Assembly: GCA_016207825.1 (NCBI GenBank) | Contig: JACQZI010000011.1 | Span: 1 to 64,000, forward strand | Direction: 5' to 3' | Source of the DNA: Planctomycetota bacterium | GTDB taxonomy: Bacteria > Planctomycetota > MHYJ01 > JACQXL01 > JACQZI01 | Length of the DNA stretch: 64,000 bases | Shown: piece after piece, positions 40,594 to 50,281 of the stretch | How the letters are laid out: every line of letters begins with the position of its first letter | Numbering within the stretch: the first letter of the stretch is position 1 | Program-made: the position numbers and the translations under genes | Notes under the pieces: generated by a model | Database searches by the model: none | The model's input: the letters and a program-made list of their open reading frames with translations, nothing else | Told to the model about the DNA's origin: nothing

Positions 40594-41259
40594 ATGGCGA
40601 AAACACATAAAGCGGTTGCCCTGCTTTCCGGAGGACTGGATTCCGCCGTCTCCATAGCCATCGCACTCGCTGAAGAGATTAAAATTCCGCTTGCTCTGAC
40701 CTTCGATTACGGCCAAAAATCCGCCCCCGCGGAAATCCACTCCAGCCGTAAATTGTGCGCTTTGTGGAAAATACCCCACCGGGCAATCAAGCTGGATTGG
40801 TTCAAAGATATCGCCAAAGGCTCTGCCTTAATCAATCCTTCAAAGCCGATTCCTCAGTTAAAGGCATCTGATTTGAATAATTTAACGAAACTAAAACGCA
40901 CGGCGCAGGCGGTCTGGGCGCCAAACCGCAACGGGCTTTTCATTAATATCGCTGCCACCTTTGCCGAATCATTAAAAGCCGATTATATTATCACCGGTTT
41001 TAACCGCGAGGAGGCAGTCACCTTCCCAGATAATTCACCCGGTTTTATTAAAGCAATCAACCGGGCATTAAGCCTGGGGACTATCAATAAAGTTAAAGTG
41101 GTTAGTTTTACCATTAATATGGATAAGGCCATGATATACCGTAAAGGATGCGAGCTGGGAATCCCATTGGGTTTTACCTGGAGCTGTTACAAAAACGGTA
41201 AGCGCCCCTGCGGGAAATGCGAATCGTGTTTACGGCTCGCTAGAGCGCGCAGTCATTAG
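40594..41259 (+). CDS. queC: 7-cyano-7-deazaguanine synthase
   Basis: The 221-residue ATP-dependent enzyme makes preQ0 in the queuosine pathway. The PP-loop motif is SGGLDS (12-17), with TGFNREEAVTFPDNS in the middle and a zinc-binding cysteine cluster at the end (SCYKNGKRPCGKCESC). Its length is normal. queD lies at the far end of the window (63398), so two steps of preQ0 synthesis are present. The start is set by a promoter 8 nt upstream. Confidence 0.95.
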   Translation: MAKTHKAVALLSGGLDSAVSIAIALAEEIKIPLALTFDYGQKSAPAEIHSSRKLCALWKIPHRAIKLDWFKDIAKGSALINPSKPIPQLKASDLNNLTKLKRTAQAVWAPNRNGLFINIAATFAESLKADYIITGFNREEAVTFPDNSPGFIKAINRALSLGTINKVKVVSFTINMDKAMIYRKGCELGIPLGFTWSCYKNGKRPCGKCESCLRLARARSH

Positions 41260-41348
41260 TTGTCCCGCTTCTCCCGACAAGGCGGGATACGGGGACGTCG
41301 CCATGGCTCCGCTAGTTATCAGTTATTAGTTGTTAGATAGTTAATTTT

Positions 41349-42206
41349 ATGTTTGTCTGGGTTAACGGGCAGTATTTAGAGGAAAACCAGCCGTCCATCC
41401 TGGTGACGGACCGGGGATTTTTATACGGATTCGGCCTTTTTGAAAGCATCCGCCTTTATCCCGACCAAAGTCGGGACGGGTTCGGCAAGCCTTTTAGATT
41501 AGAAGACCACATCCACCGTATGAATAACTCCGCCAGGAAACTCGGCATCCCGATTGATATTAGCCTGCGCTCATTCAGGGACATCATCGAACGATTGGTA
41601 AAACTGAACAACCTCTCCTCAGGCAGGCTGCGGGTAGTCCTGACGGCCGGAACGAAGAGCAAGAAATACCTGCCCACTTACGTCGTCCAGACATTGCCGG
41701 TGGAGGATTACACGGATTCCTGGGAGCGGGGCACCAAGATAGGAATCGCCCCTTACCGGAGGAGCACGGAATCCCCCCTTTACCAGCATAAAACGCTCAA
41801 TTACCTGGAAAACATCCTCTTCCGGGAAGAAGCCCAGCGTAAAAAGATGACCGAACTCATTTTTACCAATACCCGTGACGAGCTGACTGAGGGAACCATC
41901 AGCAATATTTTCATCGTCAAGGATGAAGAAGTCTTTACGCCCCCCTTATCCGCGAATATCCTGCCCGGCGTAACGCGCCAGATTATCTGTACTCTATGTA
42001 AGGAGCTCGATATAAAAATCCACCGAAAGGCTTTATATGAGGATGCAATCATCAATGCCAATGAAGTTTTTATTACCAATTCGATTATCGAGGTAATGCC
42101 CGTATTCAAATGCGATAATTATATCATCGGAGATGGCGAACCGGGCGCGGTTACCAAACAATTGCAGGAAGCCTATAAACAGCTGGTTAACCACAGTTTA
42201 AAGTAA
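41349..42206 (+). CDS. Class IV aminotransferase (BCAT/ADC-lyase family)
   Basis: The 285-residue PLP enzyme belongs to fold type IV, which includes branched-chain and D-amino acid aminotransferases and aminodeoxychorismate lyase. Visible motifs are DRGFLYGFGLFES, HKTLNYLENI with the PLP lysine, and LTEGTISNIFIV. The specificity cannot be assigned from sequence alone. In place of RLYPxG-like variation, the loop YPDQSRDGFGK is encoded by a CCCGAC palindrome (41460-41475) inserted in frame near residues 37-46. Confidence 0.88.
   Translation: MFVWVNGQYLEENQPSILVTDRGFLYGFGLFESIRLYPDQSRDGFGKPFRLEDHIHRMNNSARKLGIPIDISLRSFRDIIERLVKLNNLSSGRLRVVLTAGTKSKKYLPTYVVQTLPVEDYTDSWERGTKIGIAPYRRSTESPLYQHKTLNYLENILFREEAQRKKMTELIFTNTRDELTEGTISNIFIVKDEEVFTPPLSANILPGVTRQIICTLCKELDIKIHRKALYEDAIINANEVFITNSIIEVMPVFKCDNYIIGDGEPGAVTKQLQEAYKQLVNHSLK
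41460..41475 (+). repeat. CCCGAC palindrome inside the aminotransferase gene
   Basis: CCCGAC-CAAA-GTCGGG encodes the PDQSRD loop in frame in the N-terminal domain. Confidence 0.75.
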
Positions 42207-42352
42207 ATTAATATGGTTCTGTTGAAAACCTATGGTTTAAGCCCTTTTTGTCATTCCCGCCCCGCTTTGACGTTTCCGCGTCGTGCCGCCTCTGGCGGAC
42301 AATGACAACGAAGAGGAGGAAAAATATAGGGTTTCAACAAAATCAATTAATC
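42207..42352. other. Spacer with GTCATT palindrome
   Basis: TGTCATTCCCGCC (near 42249) faces GGCGGACAATGACA (near 42294) across 30 bp, another short palindromic repeat. The opening TATGGTTTAAGC/TAGGGTTTCAACA flanks are not informative. Confidence 0.45.
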
Positions 42353-42381
42353 TTGATAAAACCAGCGGAAAATTGCATAAT
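42353..42381 (+). promoter_or_regulatory. Promoter of the FHA-PilM cluster
   Basis: TTGATA (42353-42358), 17-bp spacer, CATAAT (42376-42381). The leader to the ATG at 42408 is about 20 nt. Confidence 0.65.
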
Positions 42382-42407
42382 AGCAAATTACTGAATTTAT
42401 TCTTAAT

Positions 42408-44510
42408 ATGGCACAGATTATTTTACGGCAGGATAACCGGGACGAGGTTATTGAATTAACCAAGCCAATCTTGAGCGTCGGCCGGACCAAGGATAACGAT
42501 ATCGTTATCCGGGGGGATGCTATTTCCCGGCGCCATTGCGAAATTCGCCAGACCGACGATGGTTATAACGTAATCGACCTGGGAAGCCGCAACGGGACCC
42601 ACGTTAACGGCGCCAGGGTGACCGAGCAAAAACTCGCGATGGGCGACCGCATTACCATAGGTGATGCGGTTATTATATTCGAAAAAGAACTGCCCAGGCA
42701 GGATATGGCTGTGGATAAACAGCTGGTTAAGGCGGATAATTTTATCATCCCGACCAAGGCCAGCCATTTCTTCATCCTTTTATCCGCCGGTATTGCCGTT
42801 TTGGTAATCATCGGAATATTCATGTGGCGCACCAACCGGACAAATGAAATCTCACACGAAACCGAAGGGAATCTCCTCAAAGCGACCTCTTCTTTTGAAG
42901 GGGGAACCCTGCCCGCTGCCTGGACGATGCCGGTTCAACCGGGTTCAAAAGCGATGGTCACCAGCGAGGCGAAACATATCGGCAATTATTCACTTTTGCT
43001 GGAACATGGAAGCGCCCTGGCTCCTTTTATAAACTGCGCTTATGAGAAAATCATCATCCCTAAAAACGCGGCAAGCGTGACCTTTGGCGGGTGGATAAAA
43101 TCCGACCCGTTCAACAAAAGCGCTTCGGGATTTAAAATGGAGTGGTTCAGGCAAAACGAAACCAAATCTTTTTTGGAATCTTATTCCGATCTGGTCATCC
43201 CCAAAGACCGGTGGCAGGAAGCTTCCGTAACCATGCCGGTCCCGCCGGAGGCGGCTTTGATGCAATTATCCTGCCTGGTTGCCGGGCCGGGAGGAAAAAT
43301 ATATTTCGACGACCTGAAACTTGCCGCATCCGAACTGGGAAGCGATAGCGATGTCTTTTTATTCAACAAAAGCACGGATGAGCTGAAAATCACCGGTTAT
43401 TACAACGGCTCCTGGTCGATGGTCAGGAAAAACTCCGACCTTTTGGCAAGAGACGCCAATCTTTTCATCAAAAGCGAGGCCGGGCTGGGACAGCAAAGTT
43501 TTTCCGCCCAAAACACCCCGGCCAAGAAAAATGCCCGGAAAATCTTCTTTCCTGATACCAAAGAATGGCTGGATTATGAATTGGAACTGGGAACTTCTCT
43601 TGATGCCTTATCCGTAAGATACTTCATCCCGTTCCAGGCATTATCGCTTAAAATGGACGAGGTCTACTTGAAATTCTATATCCCGACGCAGATAATAAAC
43701 AATAAAATAAAAATCAGGGGCACGGATTTAAAAGAAGTTTCCTACCGCGAAACAATCAATGAGGAAAGCGTTTCCAGGATAGAACTGCCTACGGGTGACA
43801 ACATGCTGGTAATAAAATACCCGGTAGCGCTGGATGTATCCATAAAATTGCAGGGCGACGAAATAGAAATAAGCCAGGGTGTTTTCGGCCGGGAAAAGGT
43901 AAGCCAATACCGCAGCGCCGGCGTGACGCTGGAAGTAAATTTTGAATGGAAGCCGGTCGAACAGGAATCGCTCCTGGAAATCCAGAAATTACTGGAACAG
44001 GCCAAAGAGATAGAGCAAAAAGGGCGGCAGGGGGAGGCCATGGGAATTTACCTGGATATCCTGGCCCAAGCCGAGAAAAAGACACCCGCCTGGAACCAGG
44101 CAAATCTTTCTTTAAAAACGATCACGGACGGGGCGGAAAAAGAGCTGCAGGAAATAAAAAACCTGGTTGCCGAAGCCGAAATACTGCCGGAAGCGGAGCT
44201 CTTCAATAAAATAACGGAAAAAACAGACAAACTGGTTTCAATGTATAAAAATACCACTTATGCCGAACAGGCGGAGCTTTTACGCGATAAAACAAGAGAG
44301 TTGGAAGAAACAGCCCGCCGGGTTTCCGTGCAAAAAGACATCCGCGAATTATTTCCCGTGGCCGAAGGATATTTTAACGAAAAACAATGGACATTGGCCG
44401 GAATATTATTGCAAAAAATCATCACCCTTGATGAGGCCAACGTAAACCCGGAAACAAAGAAGGCGAAAGAAATGCTTGAAACGATAGAAAAAGAAGGCAA
44501 CACCCAGTAA
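42408..44510 (+). CDS. Membrane protein with N-terminal FHA domain
   Basis: The 700-residue protein has a cytoplasmic FHA domain (about 20-92; SVGRTKDNDIVI, ISRRHCEI, DLGSRNGTHVNG), which binds phosphothreonine peptides. One membrane segment follows (121-140). The extracytoplasmic part includes a carbohydrate-binding-like beta segment (about 150-305) and a long helical C-terminus with TPR-like helices (about 520-700). It starts a five-gene run with pilM-like, pilO-like, TPR and gspG genes separated by only a few bases, so it likely anchors or regulates that secretion/pilus machine. Confidence 0.85.
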   Translation: MAQIILRQDNRDEVIELTKPILSVGRTKDNDIVIRGDAISRRHCEIRQTDDGYNVIDLGSRNGTHVNGARVTEQKLAMGDRITIGDAVIIFEKELPRQDMAVDKQLVKADNFIIPTKASHFFILLSAGIAVLVIIGIFMWRTNRTNEISHETEGNLLKATSSFEGGTLPAAWTMPVQPGSKAMVTSEAKHIGNYSLLLEHGSALAPFINCAYEKIIIPKNAASVTFGGWIKSDPFNKSASGFKMEWFRQNETKSFLESYSDLVIPKDRWQEASVTMPVPPEAALMQLSCLVAGPGGKIYFDDLKLAASELGSDSDVFLFNKSTDELKITGYYNGSWSMVRKNSDLLARDANLFIKSEAGLGQQSFSAQNTPAKKNARKIFFPDTKEWLDYELELGTSLDALSVRYFIPFQALSLKMDEVYLKFYIPTQIINNKIKIRGTDLKEVSYRETINEESVSRIELPTGDNMLVIKYPVALDVSIKLQGDEIEISQGVFGREKVSQYRSAGVTLEVNFEWKPVEQESLLEIQKLLEQAKEIEQKGRQGEAMGIYLDILAQAEKKTPAWNQANLSLKTITDGAEKELQEIKNLVAEAEILPEAELFNKITEKTDKLVSMYKNTTYAEQAELLRDKTRELEETARRVSVQKDIRELFPVAEGYFNEKQWTLAGILLQKIITLDEANVNPETKKAKEMLETIEKEGNTQ

Positions 44511-44513
44511 AAT

Positions 44514-46223
44514 ATGTGGACAGGAATTGATATCGGCAGTTATTCCGTCAAAGTCGTGCAGGTGGCGCGGGCTTCATTGGTCCAGCCAAATGCCGTGAAG
44601 GTAATCGGCGCGGCACGCTGGTGTTTTGATTCCGCCGAATACGGCGAAATTAAACAGCTCGGACAGGAAACATCACCGGAAAACGAACTGAAAAACCTGG
44701 ACGCGGTAAAGAATATCCGGACGGCCATCGCGAAGATTTTCTATTCCGGCGGCATCAACCCGAAACACTGCGTCATCGGTGTCGGGGGTAGGGAAATAAA
44801 CCTCCGCACGATTCTTGTGCCTCCGGTCCAGGGAACACAGCGTTTGAACAAGCTGATGGAATACGAACTGGGCGAAATGTCCAGTAAAAGCGGCGCGGAT
44901 TTCTACCAGGATTTCTGCCCCTTAAAATTTCCCCAGAAAAAATACCCGGAAATGCCCGTGCTCATCGGCTTGGCCAAAAAGGCGTACTTGGACGAACGGC
45001 TGAAGATACTCGCAAACACCGGGATATCAATATCCGATATTTACCCGGAACCGATTGCCCTGCTTTCCGCTTTGCTGACCCAGAACATCGTAAATCCGGT
45101 AGAAGTGGTGATGCTTTTGGATATCGGGGCGACTAATATAAACGTAATCATCCACCAGGGAGGAAATCTGCTTTTTGCGCGTAATGTCAGCGGCGGCGGC
45201 GCATTTTTTACCCAGGCAATCAAAGACGTAATGAATATTTCTTTTGCGCAGGCGGAATCATTGAAGTTGACGGAAACCAACCTAACTATGGCGCACCGGA
45301 GCCAGGCAAATCCGATTAACGCGGCGGTCTTGCGGGTGGTCGGGCAGCTGCATTCTTTATTCCAATCCAGCGTTTCTTTTTGCCGGTCACAATTAAAGAC
45401 AGAAGACATTAAGATTGACCGGGTTCTGCTTTCCGGAGGCGGCGCACGGATAAAAGGATTGACCGACCATTTGGCATCCATACTAAAATGCCCGACTGAG
45501 GTATTTAACCCCTTCCAAACGATAGACCTCACTTTGATAGACGACGCCGCTCGGCAAAAAGTAACCGAAGAACCATCCGATATGGTAATCGCCCTGGGGC
45601 TTGCCTGTACTGCCATGAAAAAACAGGATGTAAAAATATCATTTCTGCCCGAACGGCTTAAGAAGAAAAAAAGGTTTTTCCAGGAAACCGTTTATTTTAT
45701 CACGGCTATAACATTACTGGCGGCATCAATAATCGTATTGCTGTTTAACGTTTTAAATGAACGGCAATACCTGAAATCCGAGCAGGAAAAAATCAATCCT
45801 CTCCAGGCGGAAATAGTAAAACTGAAGAAAAACCTGGAAACGGCCAAACAGAAAAAGGATATTTTATATAATGAGTATGCGGCCTATTTTGCCGAAACGG
45901 AAAAAAAGAGCTTCTTTGCCAACACGTTGATGGTTATCAGTCAGTTGTTCCCCCAGAGCGCCCGGCTTTCGGAAATAAACCTCGGCAAAATATCCCAAGC
46001 TAATAATAAAACCGTTTACGACAGCAACGCAATCGTCATTAAAGGGCAACTGACTGATTATATGGCACAGGAAGAATTCCGCCAGTTTAAGAATAATATT
46101 AATAACAACACCATATACCCTTTATTAATCCGCCAGGAAGAAGAACAGTTGAGGGAAATAAAAAGCGGGCCCTCGAAAGGGAAGTGGGAATTCGAAGTGG
46201 TTATCAGAAAGAAAATGAATTGA
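44514..46223 (+). CDS. pilM: PilM-PilN fusion (pilus/T2SS inner-membrane assembly)
   Basis: The 569-residue protein starts with an actin-like PilM ATPase domain (residues about 1-365; GIDIGSYSVKVVQ, MLLDIGATNINVIIHQGG, VLLSGGGARIKGL). A membrane helix follows (about 390-412), then a coiled coil and a small alpha/beta domain as in PilN. Type IV pilus systems normally encode PilM and PilN separately, so this is a fusion. It starts 3 bp after the FHA gene and is followed by the PilO-like gene 15 bp on. Confidence 0.87.
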   Translation: MWTGIDIGSYSVKVVQVARASLVQPNAVKVIGAARWCFDSAEYGEIKQLGQETSPENELKNLDAVKNIRTAIAKIFYSGGINPKHCVIGVGGREINLRTILVPPVQGTQRLNKLMEYELGEMSSKSGADFYQDFCPLKFPQKKYPEMPVLIGLAKKAYLDERLKILANTGISISDIYPEPIALLSALLTQNIVNPVEVVMLLDIGATNINVIIHQGGNLLFARNVSGGGAFFTQAIKDVMNISFAQAESLKLTETNLTMAHRSQANPINAAVLRVVGQLHSLFQSSVSFCRSQLKTEDIKIDRVLLSGGGARIKGLTDHLASILKCPTEVFNPFQTIDLTLIDDAARQKVTEEPSDMVIALGLACTAMKKQDVKISFLPERLKKKKRFFQETVYFITAITLLAASIIVLLFNVLNERQYLKSEQEKINPLQAEIVKLKKNLETAKQKKDILYNEYAAYFAETEKKSFFANTLMVISQLFPQSARLSEINLGKISQANNKTVYDSNAIVIKGQLTDYMAQEEFRQFKNNINNNTIYPLLIRQEEEQLREIKSGPSKGKWEFEVVIRKKMN

Positions 46224-46238
46224 TACGTAACTATAAAG

Positions 46239-47015
46239 ATGTTTACCGACTCTAAAAAACTGTTTGTTTTATCGGTCCTGTTAATCATCGCCTGGGTTTT
46301 TACCTATGCGGTGATAATAGAATCCATTAAAGAAACCAATGCCGAACTAAAAAGCGAGCTGGAAAACAATCGCGCAAAAGTCGGCTCGATAATCAGCAGG
46401 GCGGGCGGCATCGACGACAGCGTCCTAAAAAAAATATCCGAGGAACAAAAACGGATAGAAGGAAAGCTTTCCAAAATAAAGGAAAAAACCATGTTCCGCC
46501 CCCGGCCAGAATATACGGTCGATCTTTCCCAACCCGACTTGTTAATCAAATTCAATGTCCTTTTGGGGACGAAGTATTCGCGTTTGAAAAAGGTGGCCGC
46601 CGCCAAGGAAATAAAATTCCCGGCATCCTTCGGATTCCCAACCGAAAACATCACCGTTAATAATGTGCCTTCTTACTTTGAAAAACTGGATGTCATAGAT
46701 CGCATCCTCACCCTGGCAATTGAAAAGGGCTGCCAGGAGATAATCTCTATTAACATGGAAAAAGGAATTAAGGATTTTTTGGATGCCGGGCTCCTTGATA
46801 ATGGGTTTTTTAAAACTGATCTTGTTGTAATCAAGTTAAAGGCGAAATTCAAATCCGCCGCTGAAATTATCTATGCGCTTACCGAAAACATGGCCGAAGA
46901 GGAAGGCTTCCTCTCGATTCCCCGTATCTCACTGGAAAGCGCCGATTCGGAAGCCGATTTATTAACGATGACCCTGGCAGCGGGGGTGATAAAGAAAATC
47001 TCCGGTAATCAATGA
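46239..47015 (+). CDS. PilO-like inner-membrane protein
   Basis: The 258-residue protein has one N-terminal membrane helix (about 8-27), a coiled coil (about 30-85) and a C-terminal alpha/beta domain. This layout and its place after PilM-PilN match PilO, or the Amuc_1100-type proteins of Verrucomicrobia. Sequence motifs are too weak for a firm name, so the call rests on architecture and context. A 9-bp gap separates it from the following TPR gene. Confidence 0.72.
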   Translation: MFTDSKKLFVLSVLLIIAWVFTYAVIIESIKETNAELKSELENNRAKVGSIISRAGGIDDSVLKKISEEQKRIEGKLSKIKEKTMFRPRPEYTVDLSQPDLLIKFNVLLGTKYSRLKKVAAAKEIKFPASFGFPTENITVNNVPSYFEKLDVIDRILTLAIEKGCQEIISINMEKGIKDFLDAGLLDNGFFKTDLVVIKLKAKFKSAAEIIYALTENMAEEEGFLSIPRISLESADSEADLLTMTLAAGVIKKISGNQ

Positions 47016-47024
47016 GGATTTAAG

Positions 47025-49625
47025 ATGAAAAAGCTTATTAACGCAAAAATGTTTTTCCTTGCGGGAATCATATTGATAATAACCTCGGTTGTGTTATCAC
47101 GCCCTGACGAGGAAGAATTGAACGTAAAAACAACCGCCTCGAAAGAAATCAGCTATCAACCTTCTGAATTGTCCGAAGCTACGGAAGTTTCGGAGCAGTT
47201 TTTAGATTATCTTGAAACGGGGCGCAATCCTTTTATATCTCCGGTGAAACTGGTAAAAAGCGAGGCGCAGCTTGAATCGCCTCCCCCTATACCAAAACCG
47301 CTTTTCTTTAACCTGTTTTCCCCCTTGCCTGATGAAAATCATTATAACGCCTTTACTTTTTTATTACCGCTGAAAAACGATCCTCCGGATGCGACAACGT
47401 ATAATTTACTGGCCAGCGATGATATCAAACAATTGATAGACGCAACCAAACCCAAAGAAACCGTTGAGGATAAAAAACCGGATGATCCGTTTCCGGATAC
47501 GATTACTTTATGGGATAATACCGTCTTAAAAGGGAAAATTGTCCGTAAAGACGAAACCTCGATTGTTTTCCAAAAAGAAGGCGACACCATTACCATTACA
47601 TACGATCTCAAAGCGCTTCGTAATGTTAACGAACATATGACCATAGAACAAAAATACCTGAAGCGCAAATCGGAAATCAATGACGCGGATGCTACCGCCC
47701 ATGTTGAACTGGCACGCTGGTGCATGGAAGAAAAGCTAATTAGCCAGGCCTTATTCGAAATCAACCGGGCGATTAAAATCGACGCTACACAGCTCGATTA
47801 TTATCTGCTGGCGGCTGGGTTATACCGACGAGTTATGGATACGGAAAACGAGATGAAGCTTTATAAAGGCGCTTTAAATACATCTCTCGTTAAAAAAGAA
47901 GCCATTTATTTACAGATGGGAGAACTATACGAAAAGCTGAATAGAATGCCTGAAGCGATAGAGGCCTATAACTCAGCGGTCAAAGCCGCCCCGAACCAGA
48001 TAACGCCCCTGGTTAAACTCGGGAGAATGTATTATCAATGCGGTTATTACGAGCAACTTGAAACAGCTTATAGCAACGCCAGCCGGATTTCCACACGCGA
48101 TACTGATGTTGCTCTTCTGGAAGGAATGCTTCTGTTTAAAAAAGGGGAACTTTCCAAAGCAGAAGAGCGTTTGAACGAAATCCTGGATGACAATTCCGGC
48201 GAGGAAGAATGGAAACTTGAATTCCACAAGGATGAAATTTATTCAACACTCGGAGTTATTAACGTCCTGCAAAAAAACTACAACAATGCGTCCAAATATT
48301 TCTATGCGGCAATTGAAAACGCACCTTACAAAGCTTCCGGATGGATTAACCTTGCCGCTCTTTATTTAATGTCCAGGGATTATACGACGGCGGAATGGCT
48401 TATAAAAGAATCTATGGAACGTGCACCTGTTTCGGCAATGCCCTACCTTGCCGGAGCATACGCCTTGTGGGGGCAGAATAAAACAGATAATGCCTTGAAA
48501 TCCCTGCAGGACGCTTCCAAAATGGAAACTGACAATATTTTAATAAATTTCGCCCTGGGGCAGTTTTATTTCTCAAAAGGAGATTTCAGCCAGGCGCAGA
48601 AGATATTCTCTGAAATCATTAAAAGAAAGCCCCTGATTCCTGCTTGCCTGTATTACCTGGGATTATGTTCTTTTTACGCCAATAATTTTCCCGAAGCGGC
48701 TATCTATTTTAAAGTCTACCTGACCAAACTGGCCAACGAAAAACCTTCACCGGCCGATTATTCAATGACGGGCATAGCTTATCTGTCCGCAAAACAAACA
48801 AACACCGCCCGTTTTTGGTTTGACCAGGCCCTTGCAATTAACCCCCAATTCGCGCCGGCTTTAAACGGGATAGGTTACATTGAATATTTATCTAAAAACA
48901 CGGAAAACGCCATCAATCAGTTTAAAAAGGTGCTTGCCTTATACCCGAACGATGCCTATGCTTCCGCCTCGTTAACCGCAATTGAGGAGGCCGAAACCCA
49001 AGTTGCCTGGCCCGACCCATTTGACCGCCCCGATAATACGACCGTTGGCGAAGGATGGACGGAACATGATGAAAATTATAATGTAGAAATCGAGATATTC
49101 AACAGGCAATTAAAATTCAGCGGCATCCAAAAAAATACCGTCAACGGAGTAAGCTATATCGAGCGCATAAGCGCCGCTAATGCCCTTGTCCGTTTTGACT
49201 GCGAGTTAAACATAAAAGAAATGAATCGGGGAGGAGCGGGTATCTTTCTTGCCGCCAAAGATAGTGCTTCAGGGGCAAAGCAGGGCGTTTTATTTTACGG
49301 AATATTCCTCTCCGGAAATAAATATCGCTTGGGGTGGCAGGCTTCCGGTTCGGCCGACGTGGTTTCCGATAAATGGAACGAAATCCCGGTGGCCGAGCTG
49401 CCGAATGATTATCTCAAACTTTCCATCCGCAAAGCAACCGGTTCTGACAAACAACTGGAATTGAAACTCCTCTTAAATGATGTCGTCGTTGCTTCAATTG
49501 TATCATCCAAAATCCCATCTGTTAGCCGGGCAAAGATTTTTGCCTTAGGCATTTATGGATACGCCCCTATAGGAACAACATGGGAGTTGTTGGCCGATTC
49601 CGTAAAAGTAATCGAGAAAAGATAA
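47025..49625 (+). CDS. TPR protein with C-terminal lectin-like domain
   Basis: The 866-residue protein has an N-terminal membrane anchor (about 10-26) and a proline-rich linker. A short beta segment with TLWDNTVLKGKIVRKD (about 160-190) comes next, then at least ten TPR units (about 210-660; for example AIEAYNSAVKAAPNQITPLVKLGRMYYQCG). The final ~200 residues (WPDPFDRPDNTTVGEGW onwards) resemble a concanavalin-like jelly roll. It could act as the periplasmic scaffold of the pilus-like system, as PilP/PilF-type TPR proteins do; this role is inferred from context. Confidence 0.82.
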   Translation: MKKLINAKMFFLAGIILIITSVVLSRPDEEELNVKTTASKEISYQPSELSEATEVSEQFLDYLETGRNPFISPVKLVKSEAQLESPPPIPKPLFFNLFSPLPDENHYNAFTFLLPLKNDPPDATTYNLLASDDIKQLIDATKPKETVEDKKPDDPFPDTITLWDNTVLKGKIVRKDETSIVFQKEGDTITITYDLKALRNVNEHMTIEQKYLKRKSEINDADATAHVELARWCMEEKLISQALFEINRAIKIDATQLDYYLLAAGLYRRVMDTENEMKLYKGALNTSLVKKEAIYLQMGELYEKLNRMPEAIEAYNSAVKAAPNQITPLVKLGRMYYQCGYYEQLETAYSNASRISTRDTDVALLEGMLLFKKGELSKAEERLNEILDDNSGEEEWKLEFHKDEIYSTLGVINVLQKNYNNASKYFYAAIENAPYKASGWINLAALYLMSRDYTTAEWLIKESMERAPVSAMPYLAGAYALWGQNKTDNALKSLQDASKMETDNILINFALGQFYFSKGDFSQAQKIFSEIIKRKPLIPACLYYLGLCSFYANNFPEAAIYFKVYLTKLANEKPSPADYSMTGIAYLSAKQTNTARFWFDQALAINPQFAPALNGIGYIEYLSKNTENAINQFKKVLALYPNDAYASASLTAIEEAETQVAWPDPFDRPDNTTVGEGWTEHDENYNVEIEIFNRQLKFSGIQKNTVNGVSYIERISAANALVRFDCELNIKEMNRGGAGIFLAAKDSASGAKQGVLFYGIFLSGNKYRLGWQASGSADVVSDKWNEIPVAELPNDYLKLSIRKATGSDKQLELKLLLNDVVVASIVSSKIPSVSRAKIFALGIYGYAPIGTTWELLADSVKVIEKR

Positions 49626-49655
49626 TATGAACCATCTTTTCAAAGGAGGGTTGTC

Positions 49656-50270
49656 ATGAAAAAGAGTTGTGGTTTTACTTTGCTTGAAATGCTCGTCGTA
49701 ATTAGCATTATTGTCTTGCTTGCCGCTATTTTGATCCCTAATATCTTTAAAGGGAAAAAAGATGCCGATGTCAGCGCAACTAAAGCTGAGATAATGAAGA
49801 TAAAAGGAATGCTTGAACAGTATAAAAACAAATGGGGTGATTATCCCCCGACTTCGATCGCGGGCTTTACGGATGGCAACAATTTAAACCAAGGGGTCGA
49901 AACCCTTGTCGCCTGCCTGGCAAACACATCTAAAGGCGGACCGTTCCTGGATTGGCAGGAAAAACGCTACAGCAATTTCGATGATGATTCAACTTCAAAA
50001 ACGGATTTAACCTGGCGTTTTGGTGATAACAAGCTTAGGGAAATTGCCGATCTCTGGAGACAGCCATTCGTTTATTTCCATGCACGTGATTATGCCGCCC
50101 CGGGGGCGTATGCTAATTACCAAGGACTTGACGACCTTGCTTTCTCCGCCGCCCCGCAAATGAGCTCGGAAACATCCACTTATCACAATCCGGAAGAATA
50201 CCAGATATGGTCAATAGGCCCGGATTGTGAAAACCAAAACGGCACGGGAGATGATGTTTCTAACTGGTAA
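49656..50270 (+). CDS. gspG: Type II secretion pseudopilin GspG
   Basis: The 204-residue protein has a class III prepilin leader: MKKSCG before F7, with glutamate at mature position 5 (GFTLLEMLVVISIIVLLAAILIPNI in two pieces). The C-terminal domain has the GspG-type calcium-loop pattern DLWRQPFVYFHARDY and YQIWSIGPDCENQNGTGDDVSNW (in pieces). The major pseudopilin is usually about 145 residues, so this one is longer. A strong AAAGGAGG ribosome-binding site precedes it. No prepilin peptidase or GspE/GspD gene is in the window. Confidence 0.9.
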   Translation: MKKSCGFTLLEMLVVISIIVLLAAILIPNIFKGKKDADVSATKAEIMKIKGMLEQYKNKWGDYPPTSIAGFTDGNNLNQGVETLVACLANTSKGGPFLDWQEKRYSNFDDDSTSKTDLTWRFGDNKLREIADLWRQPFVYFHARDYAAPGAYANYQGLDDLAFSAAPQMSSETSTYHNPEEYQIWSIGPDCENQNGTGDDVSNW

Positions 50271-50281
50271 AGATTTGCCGA

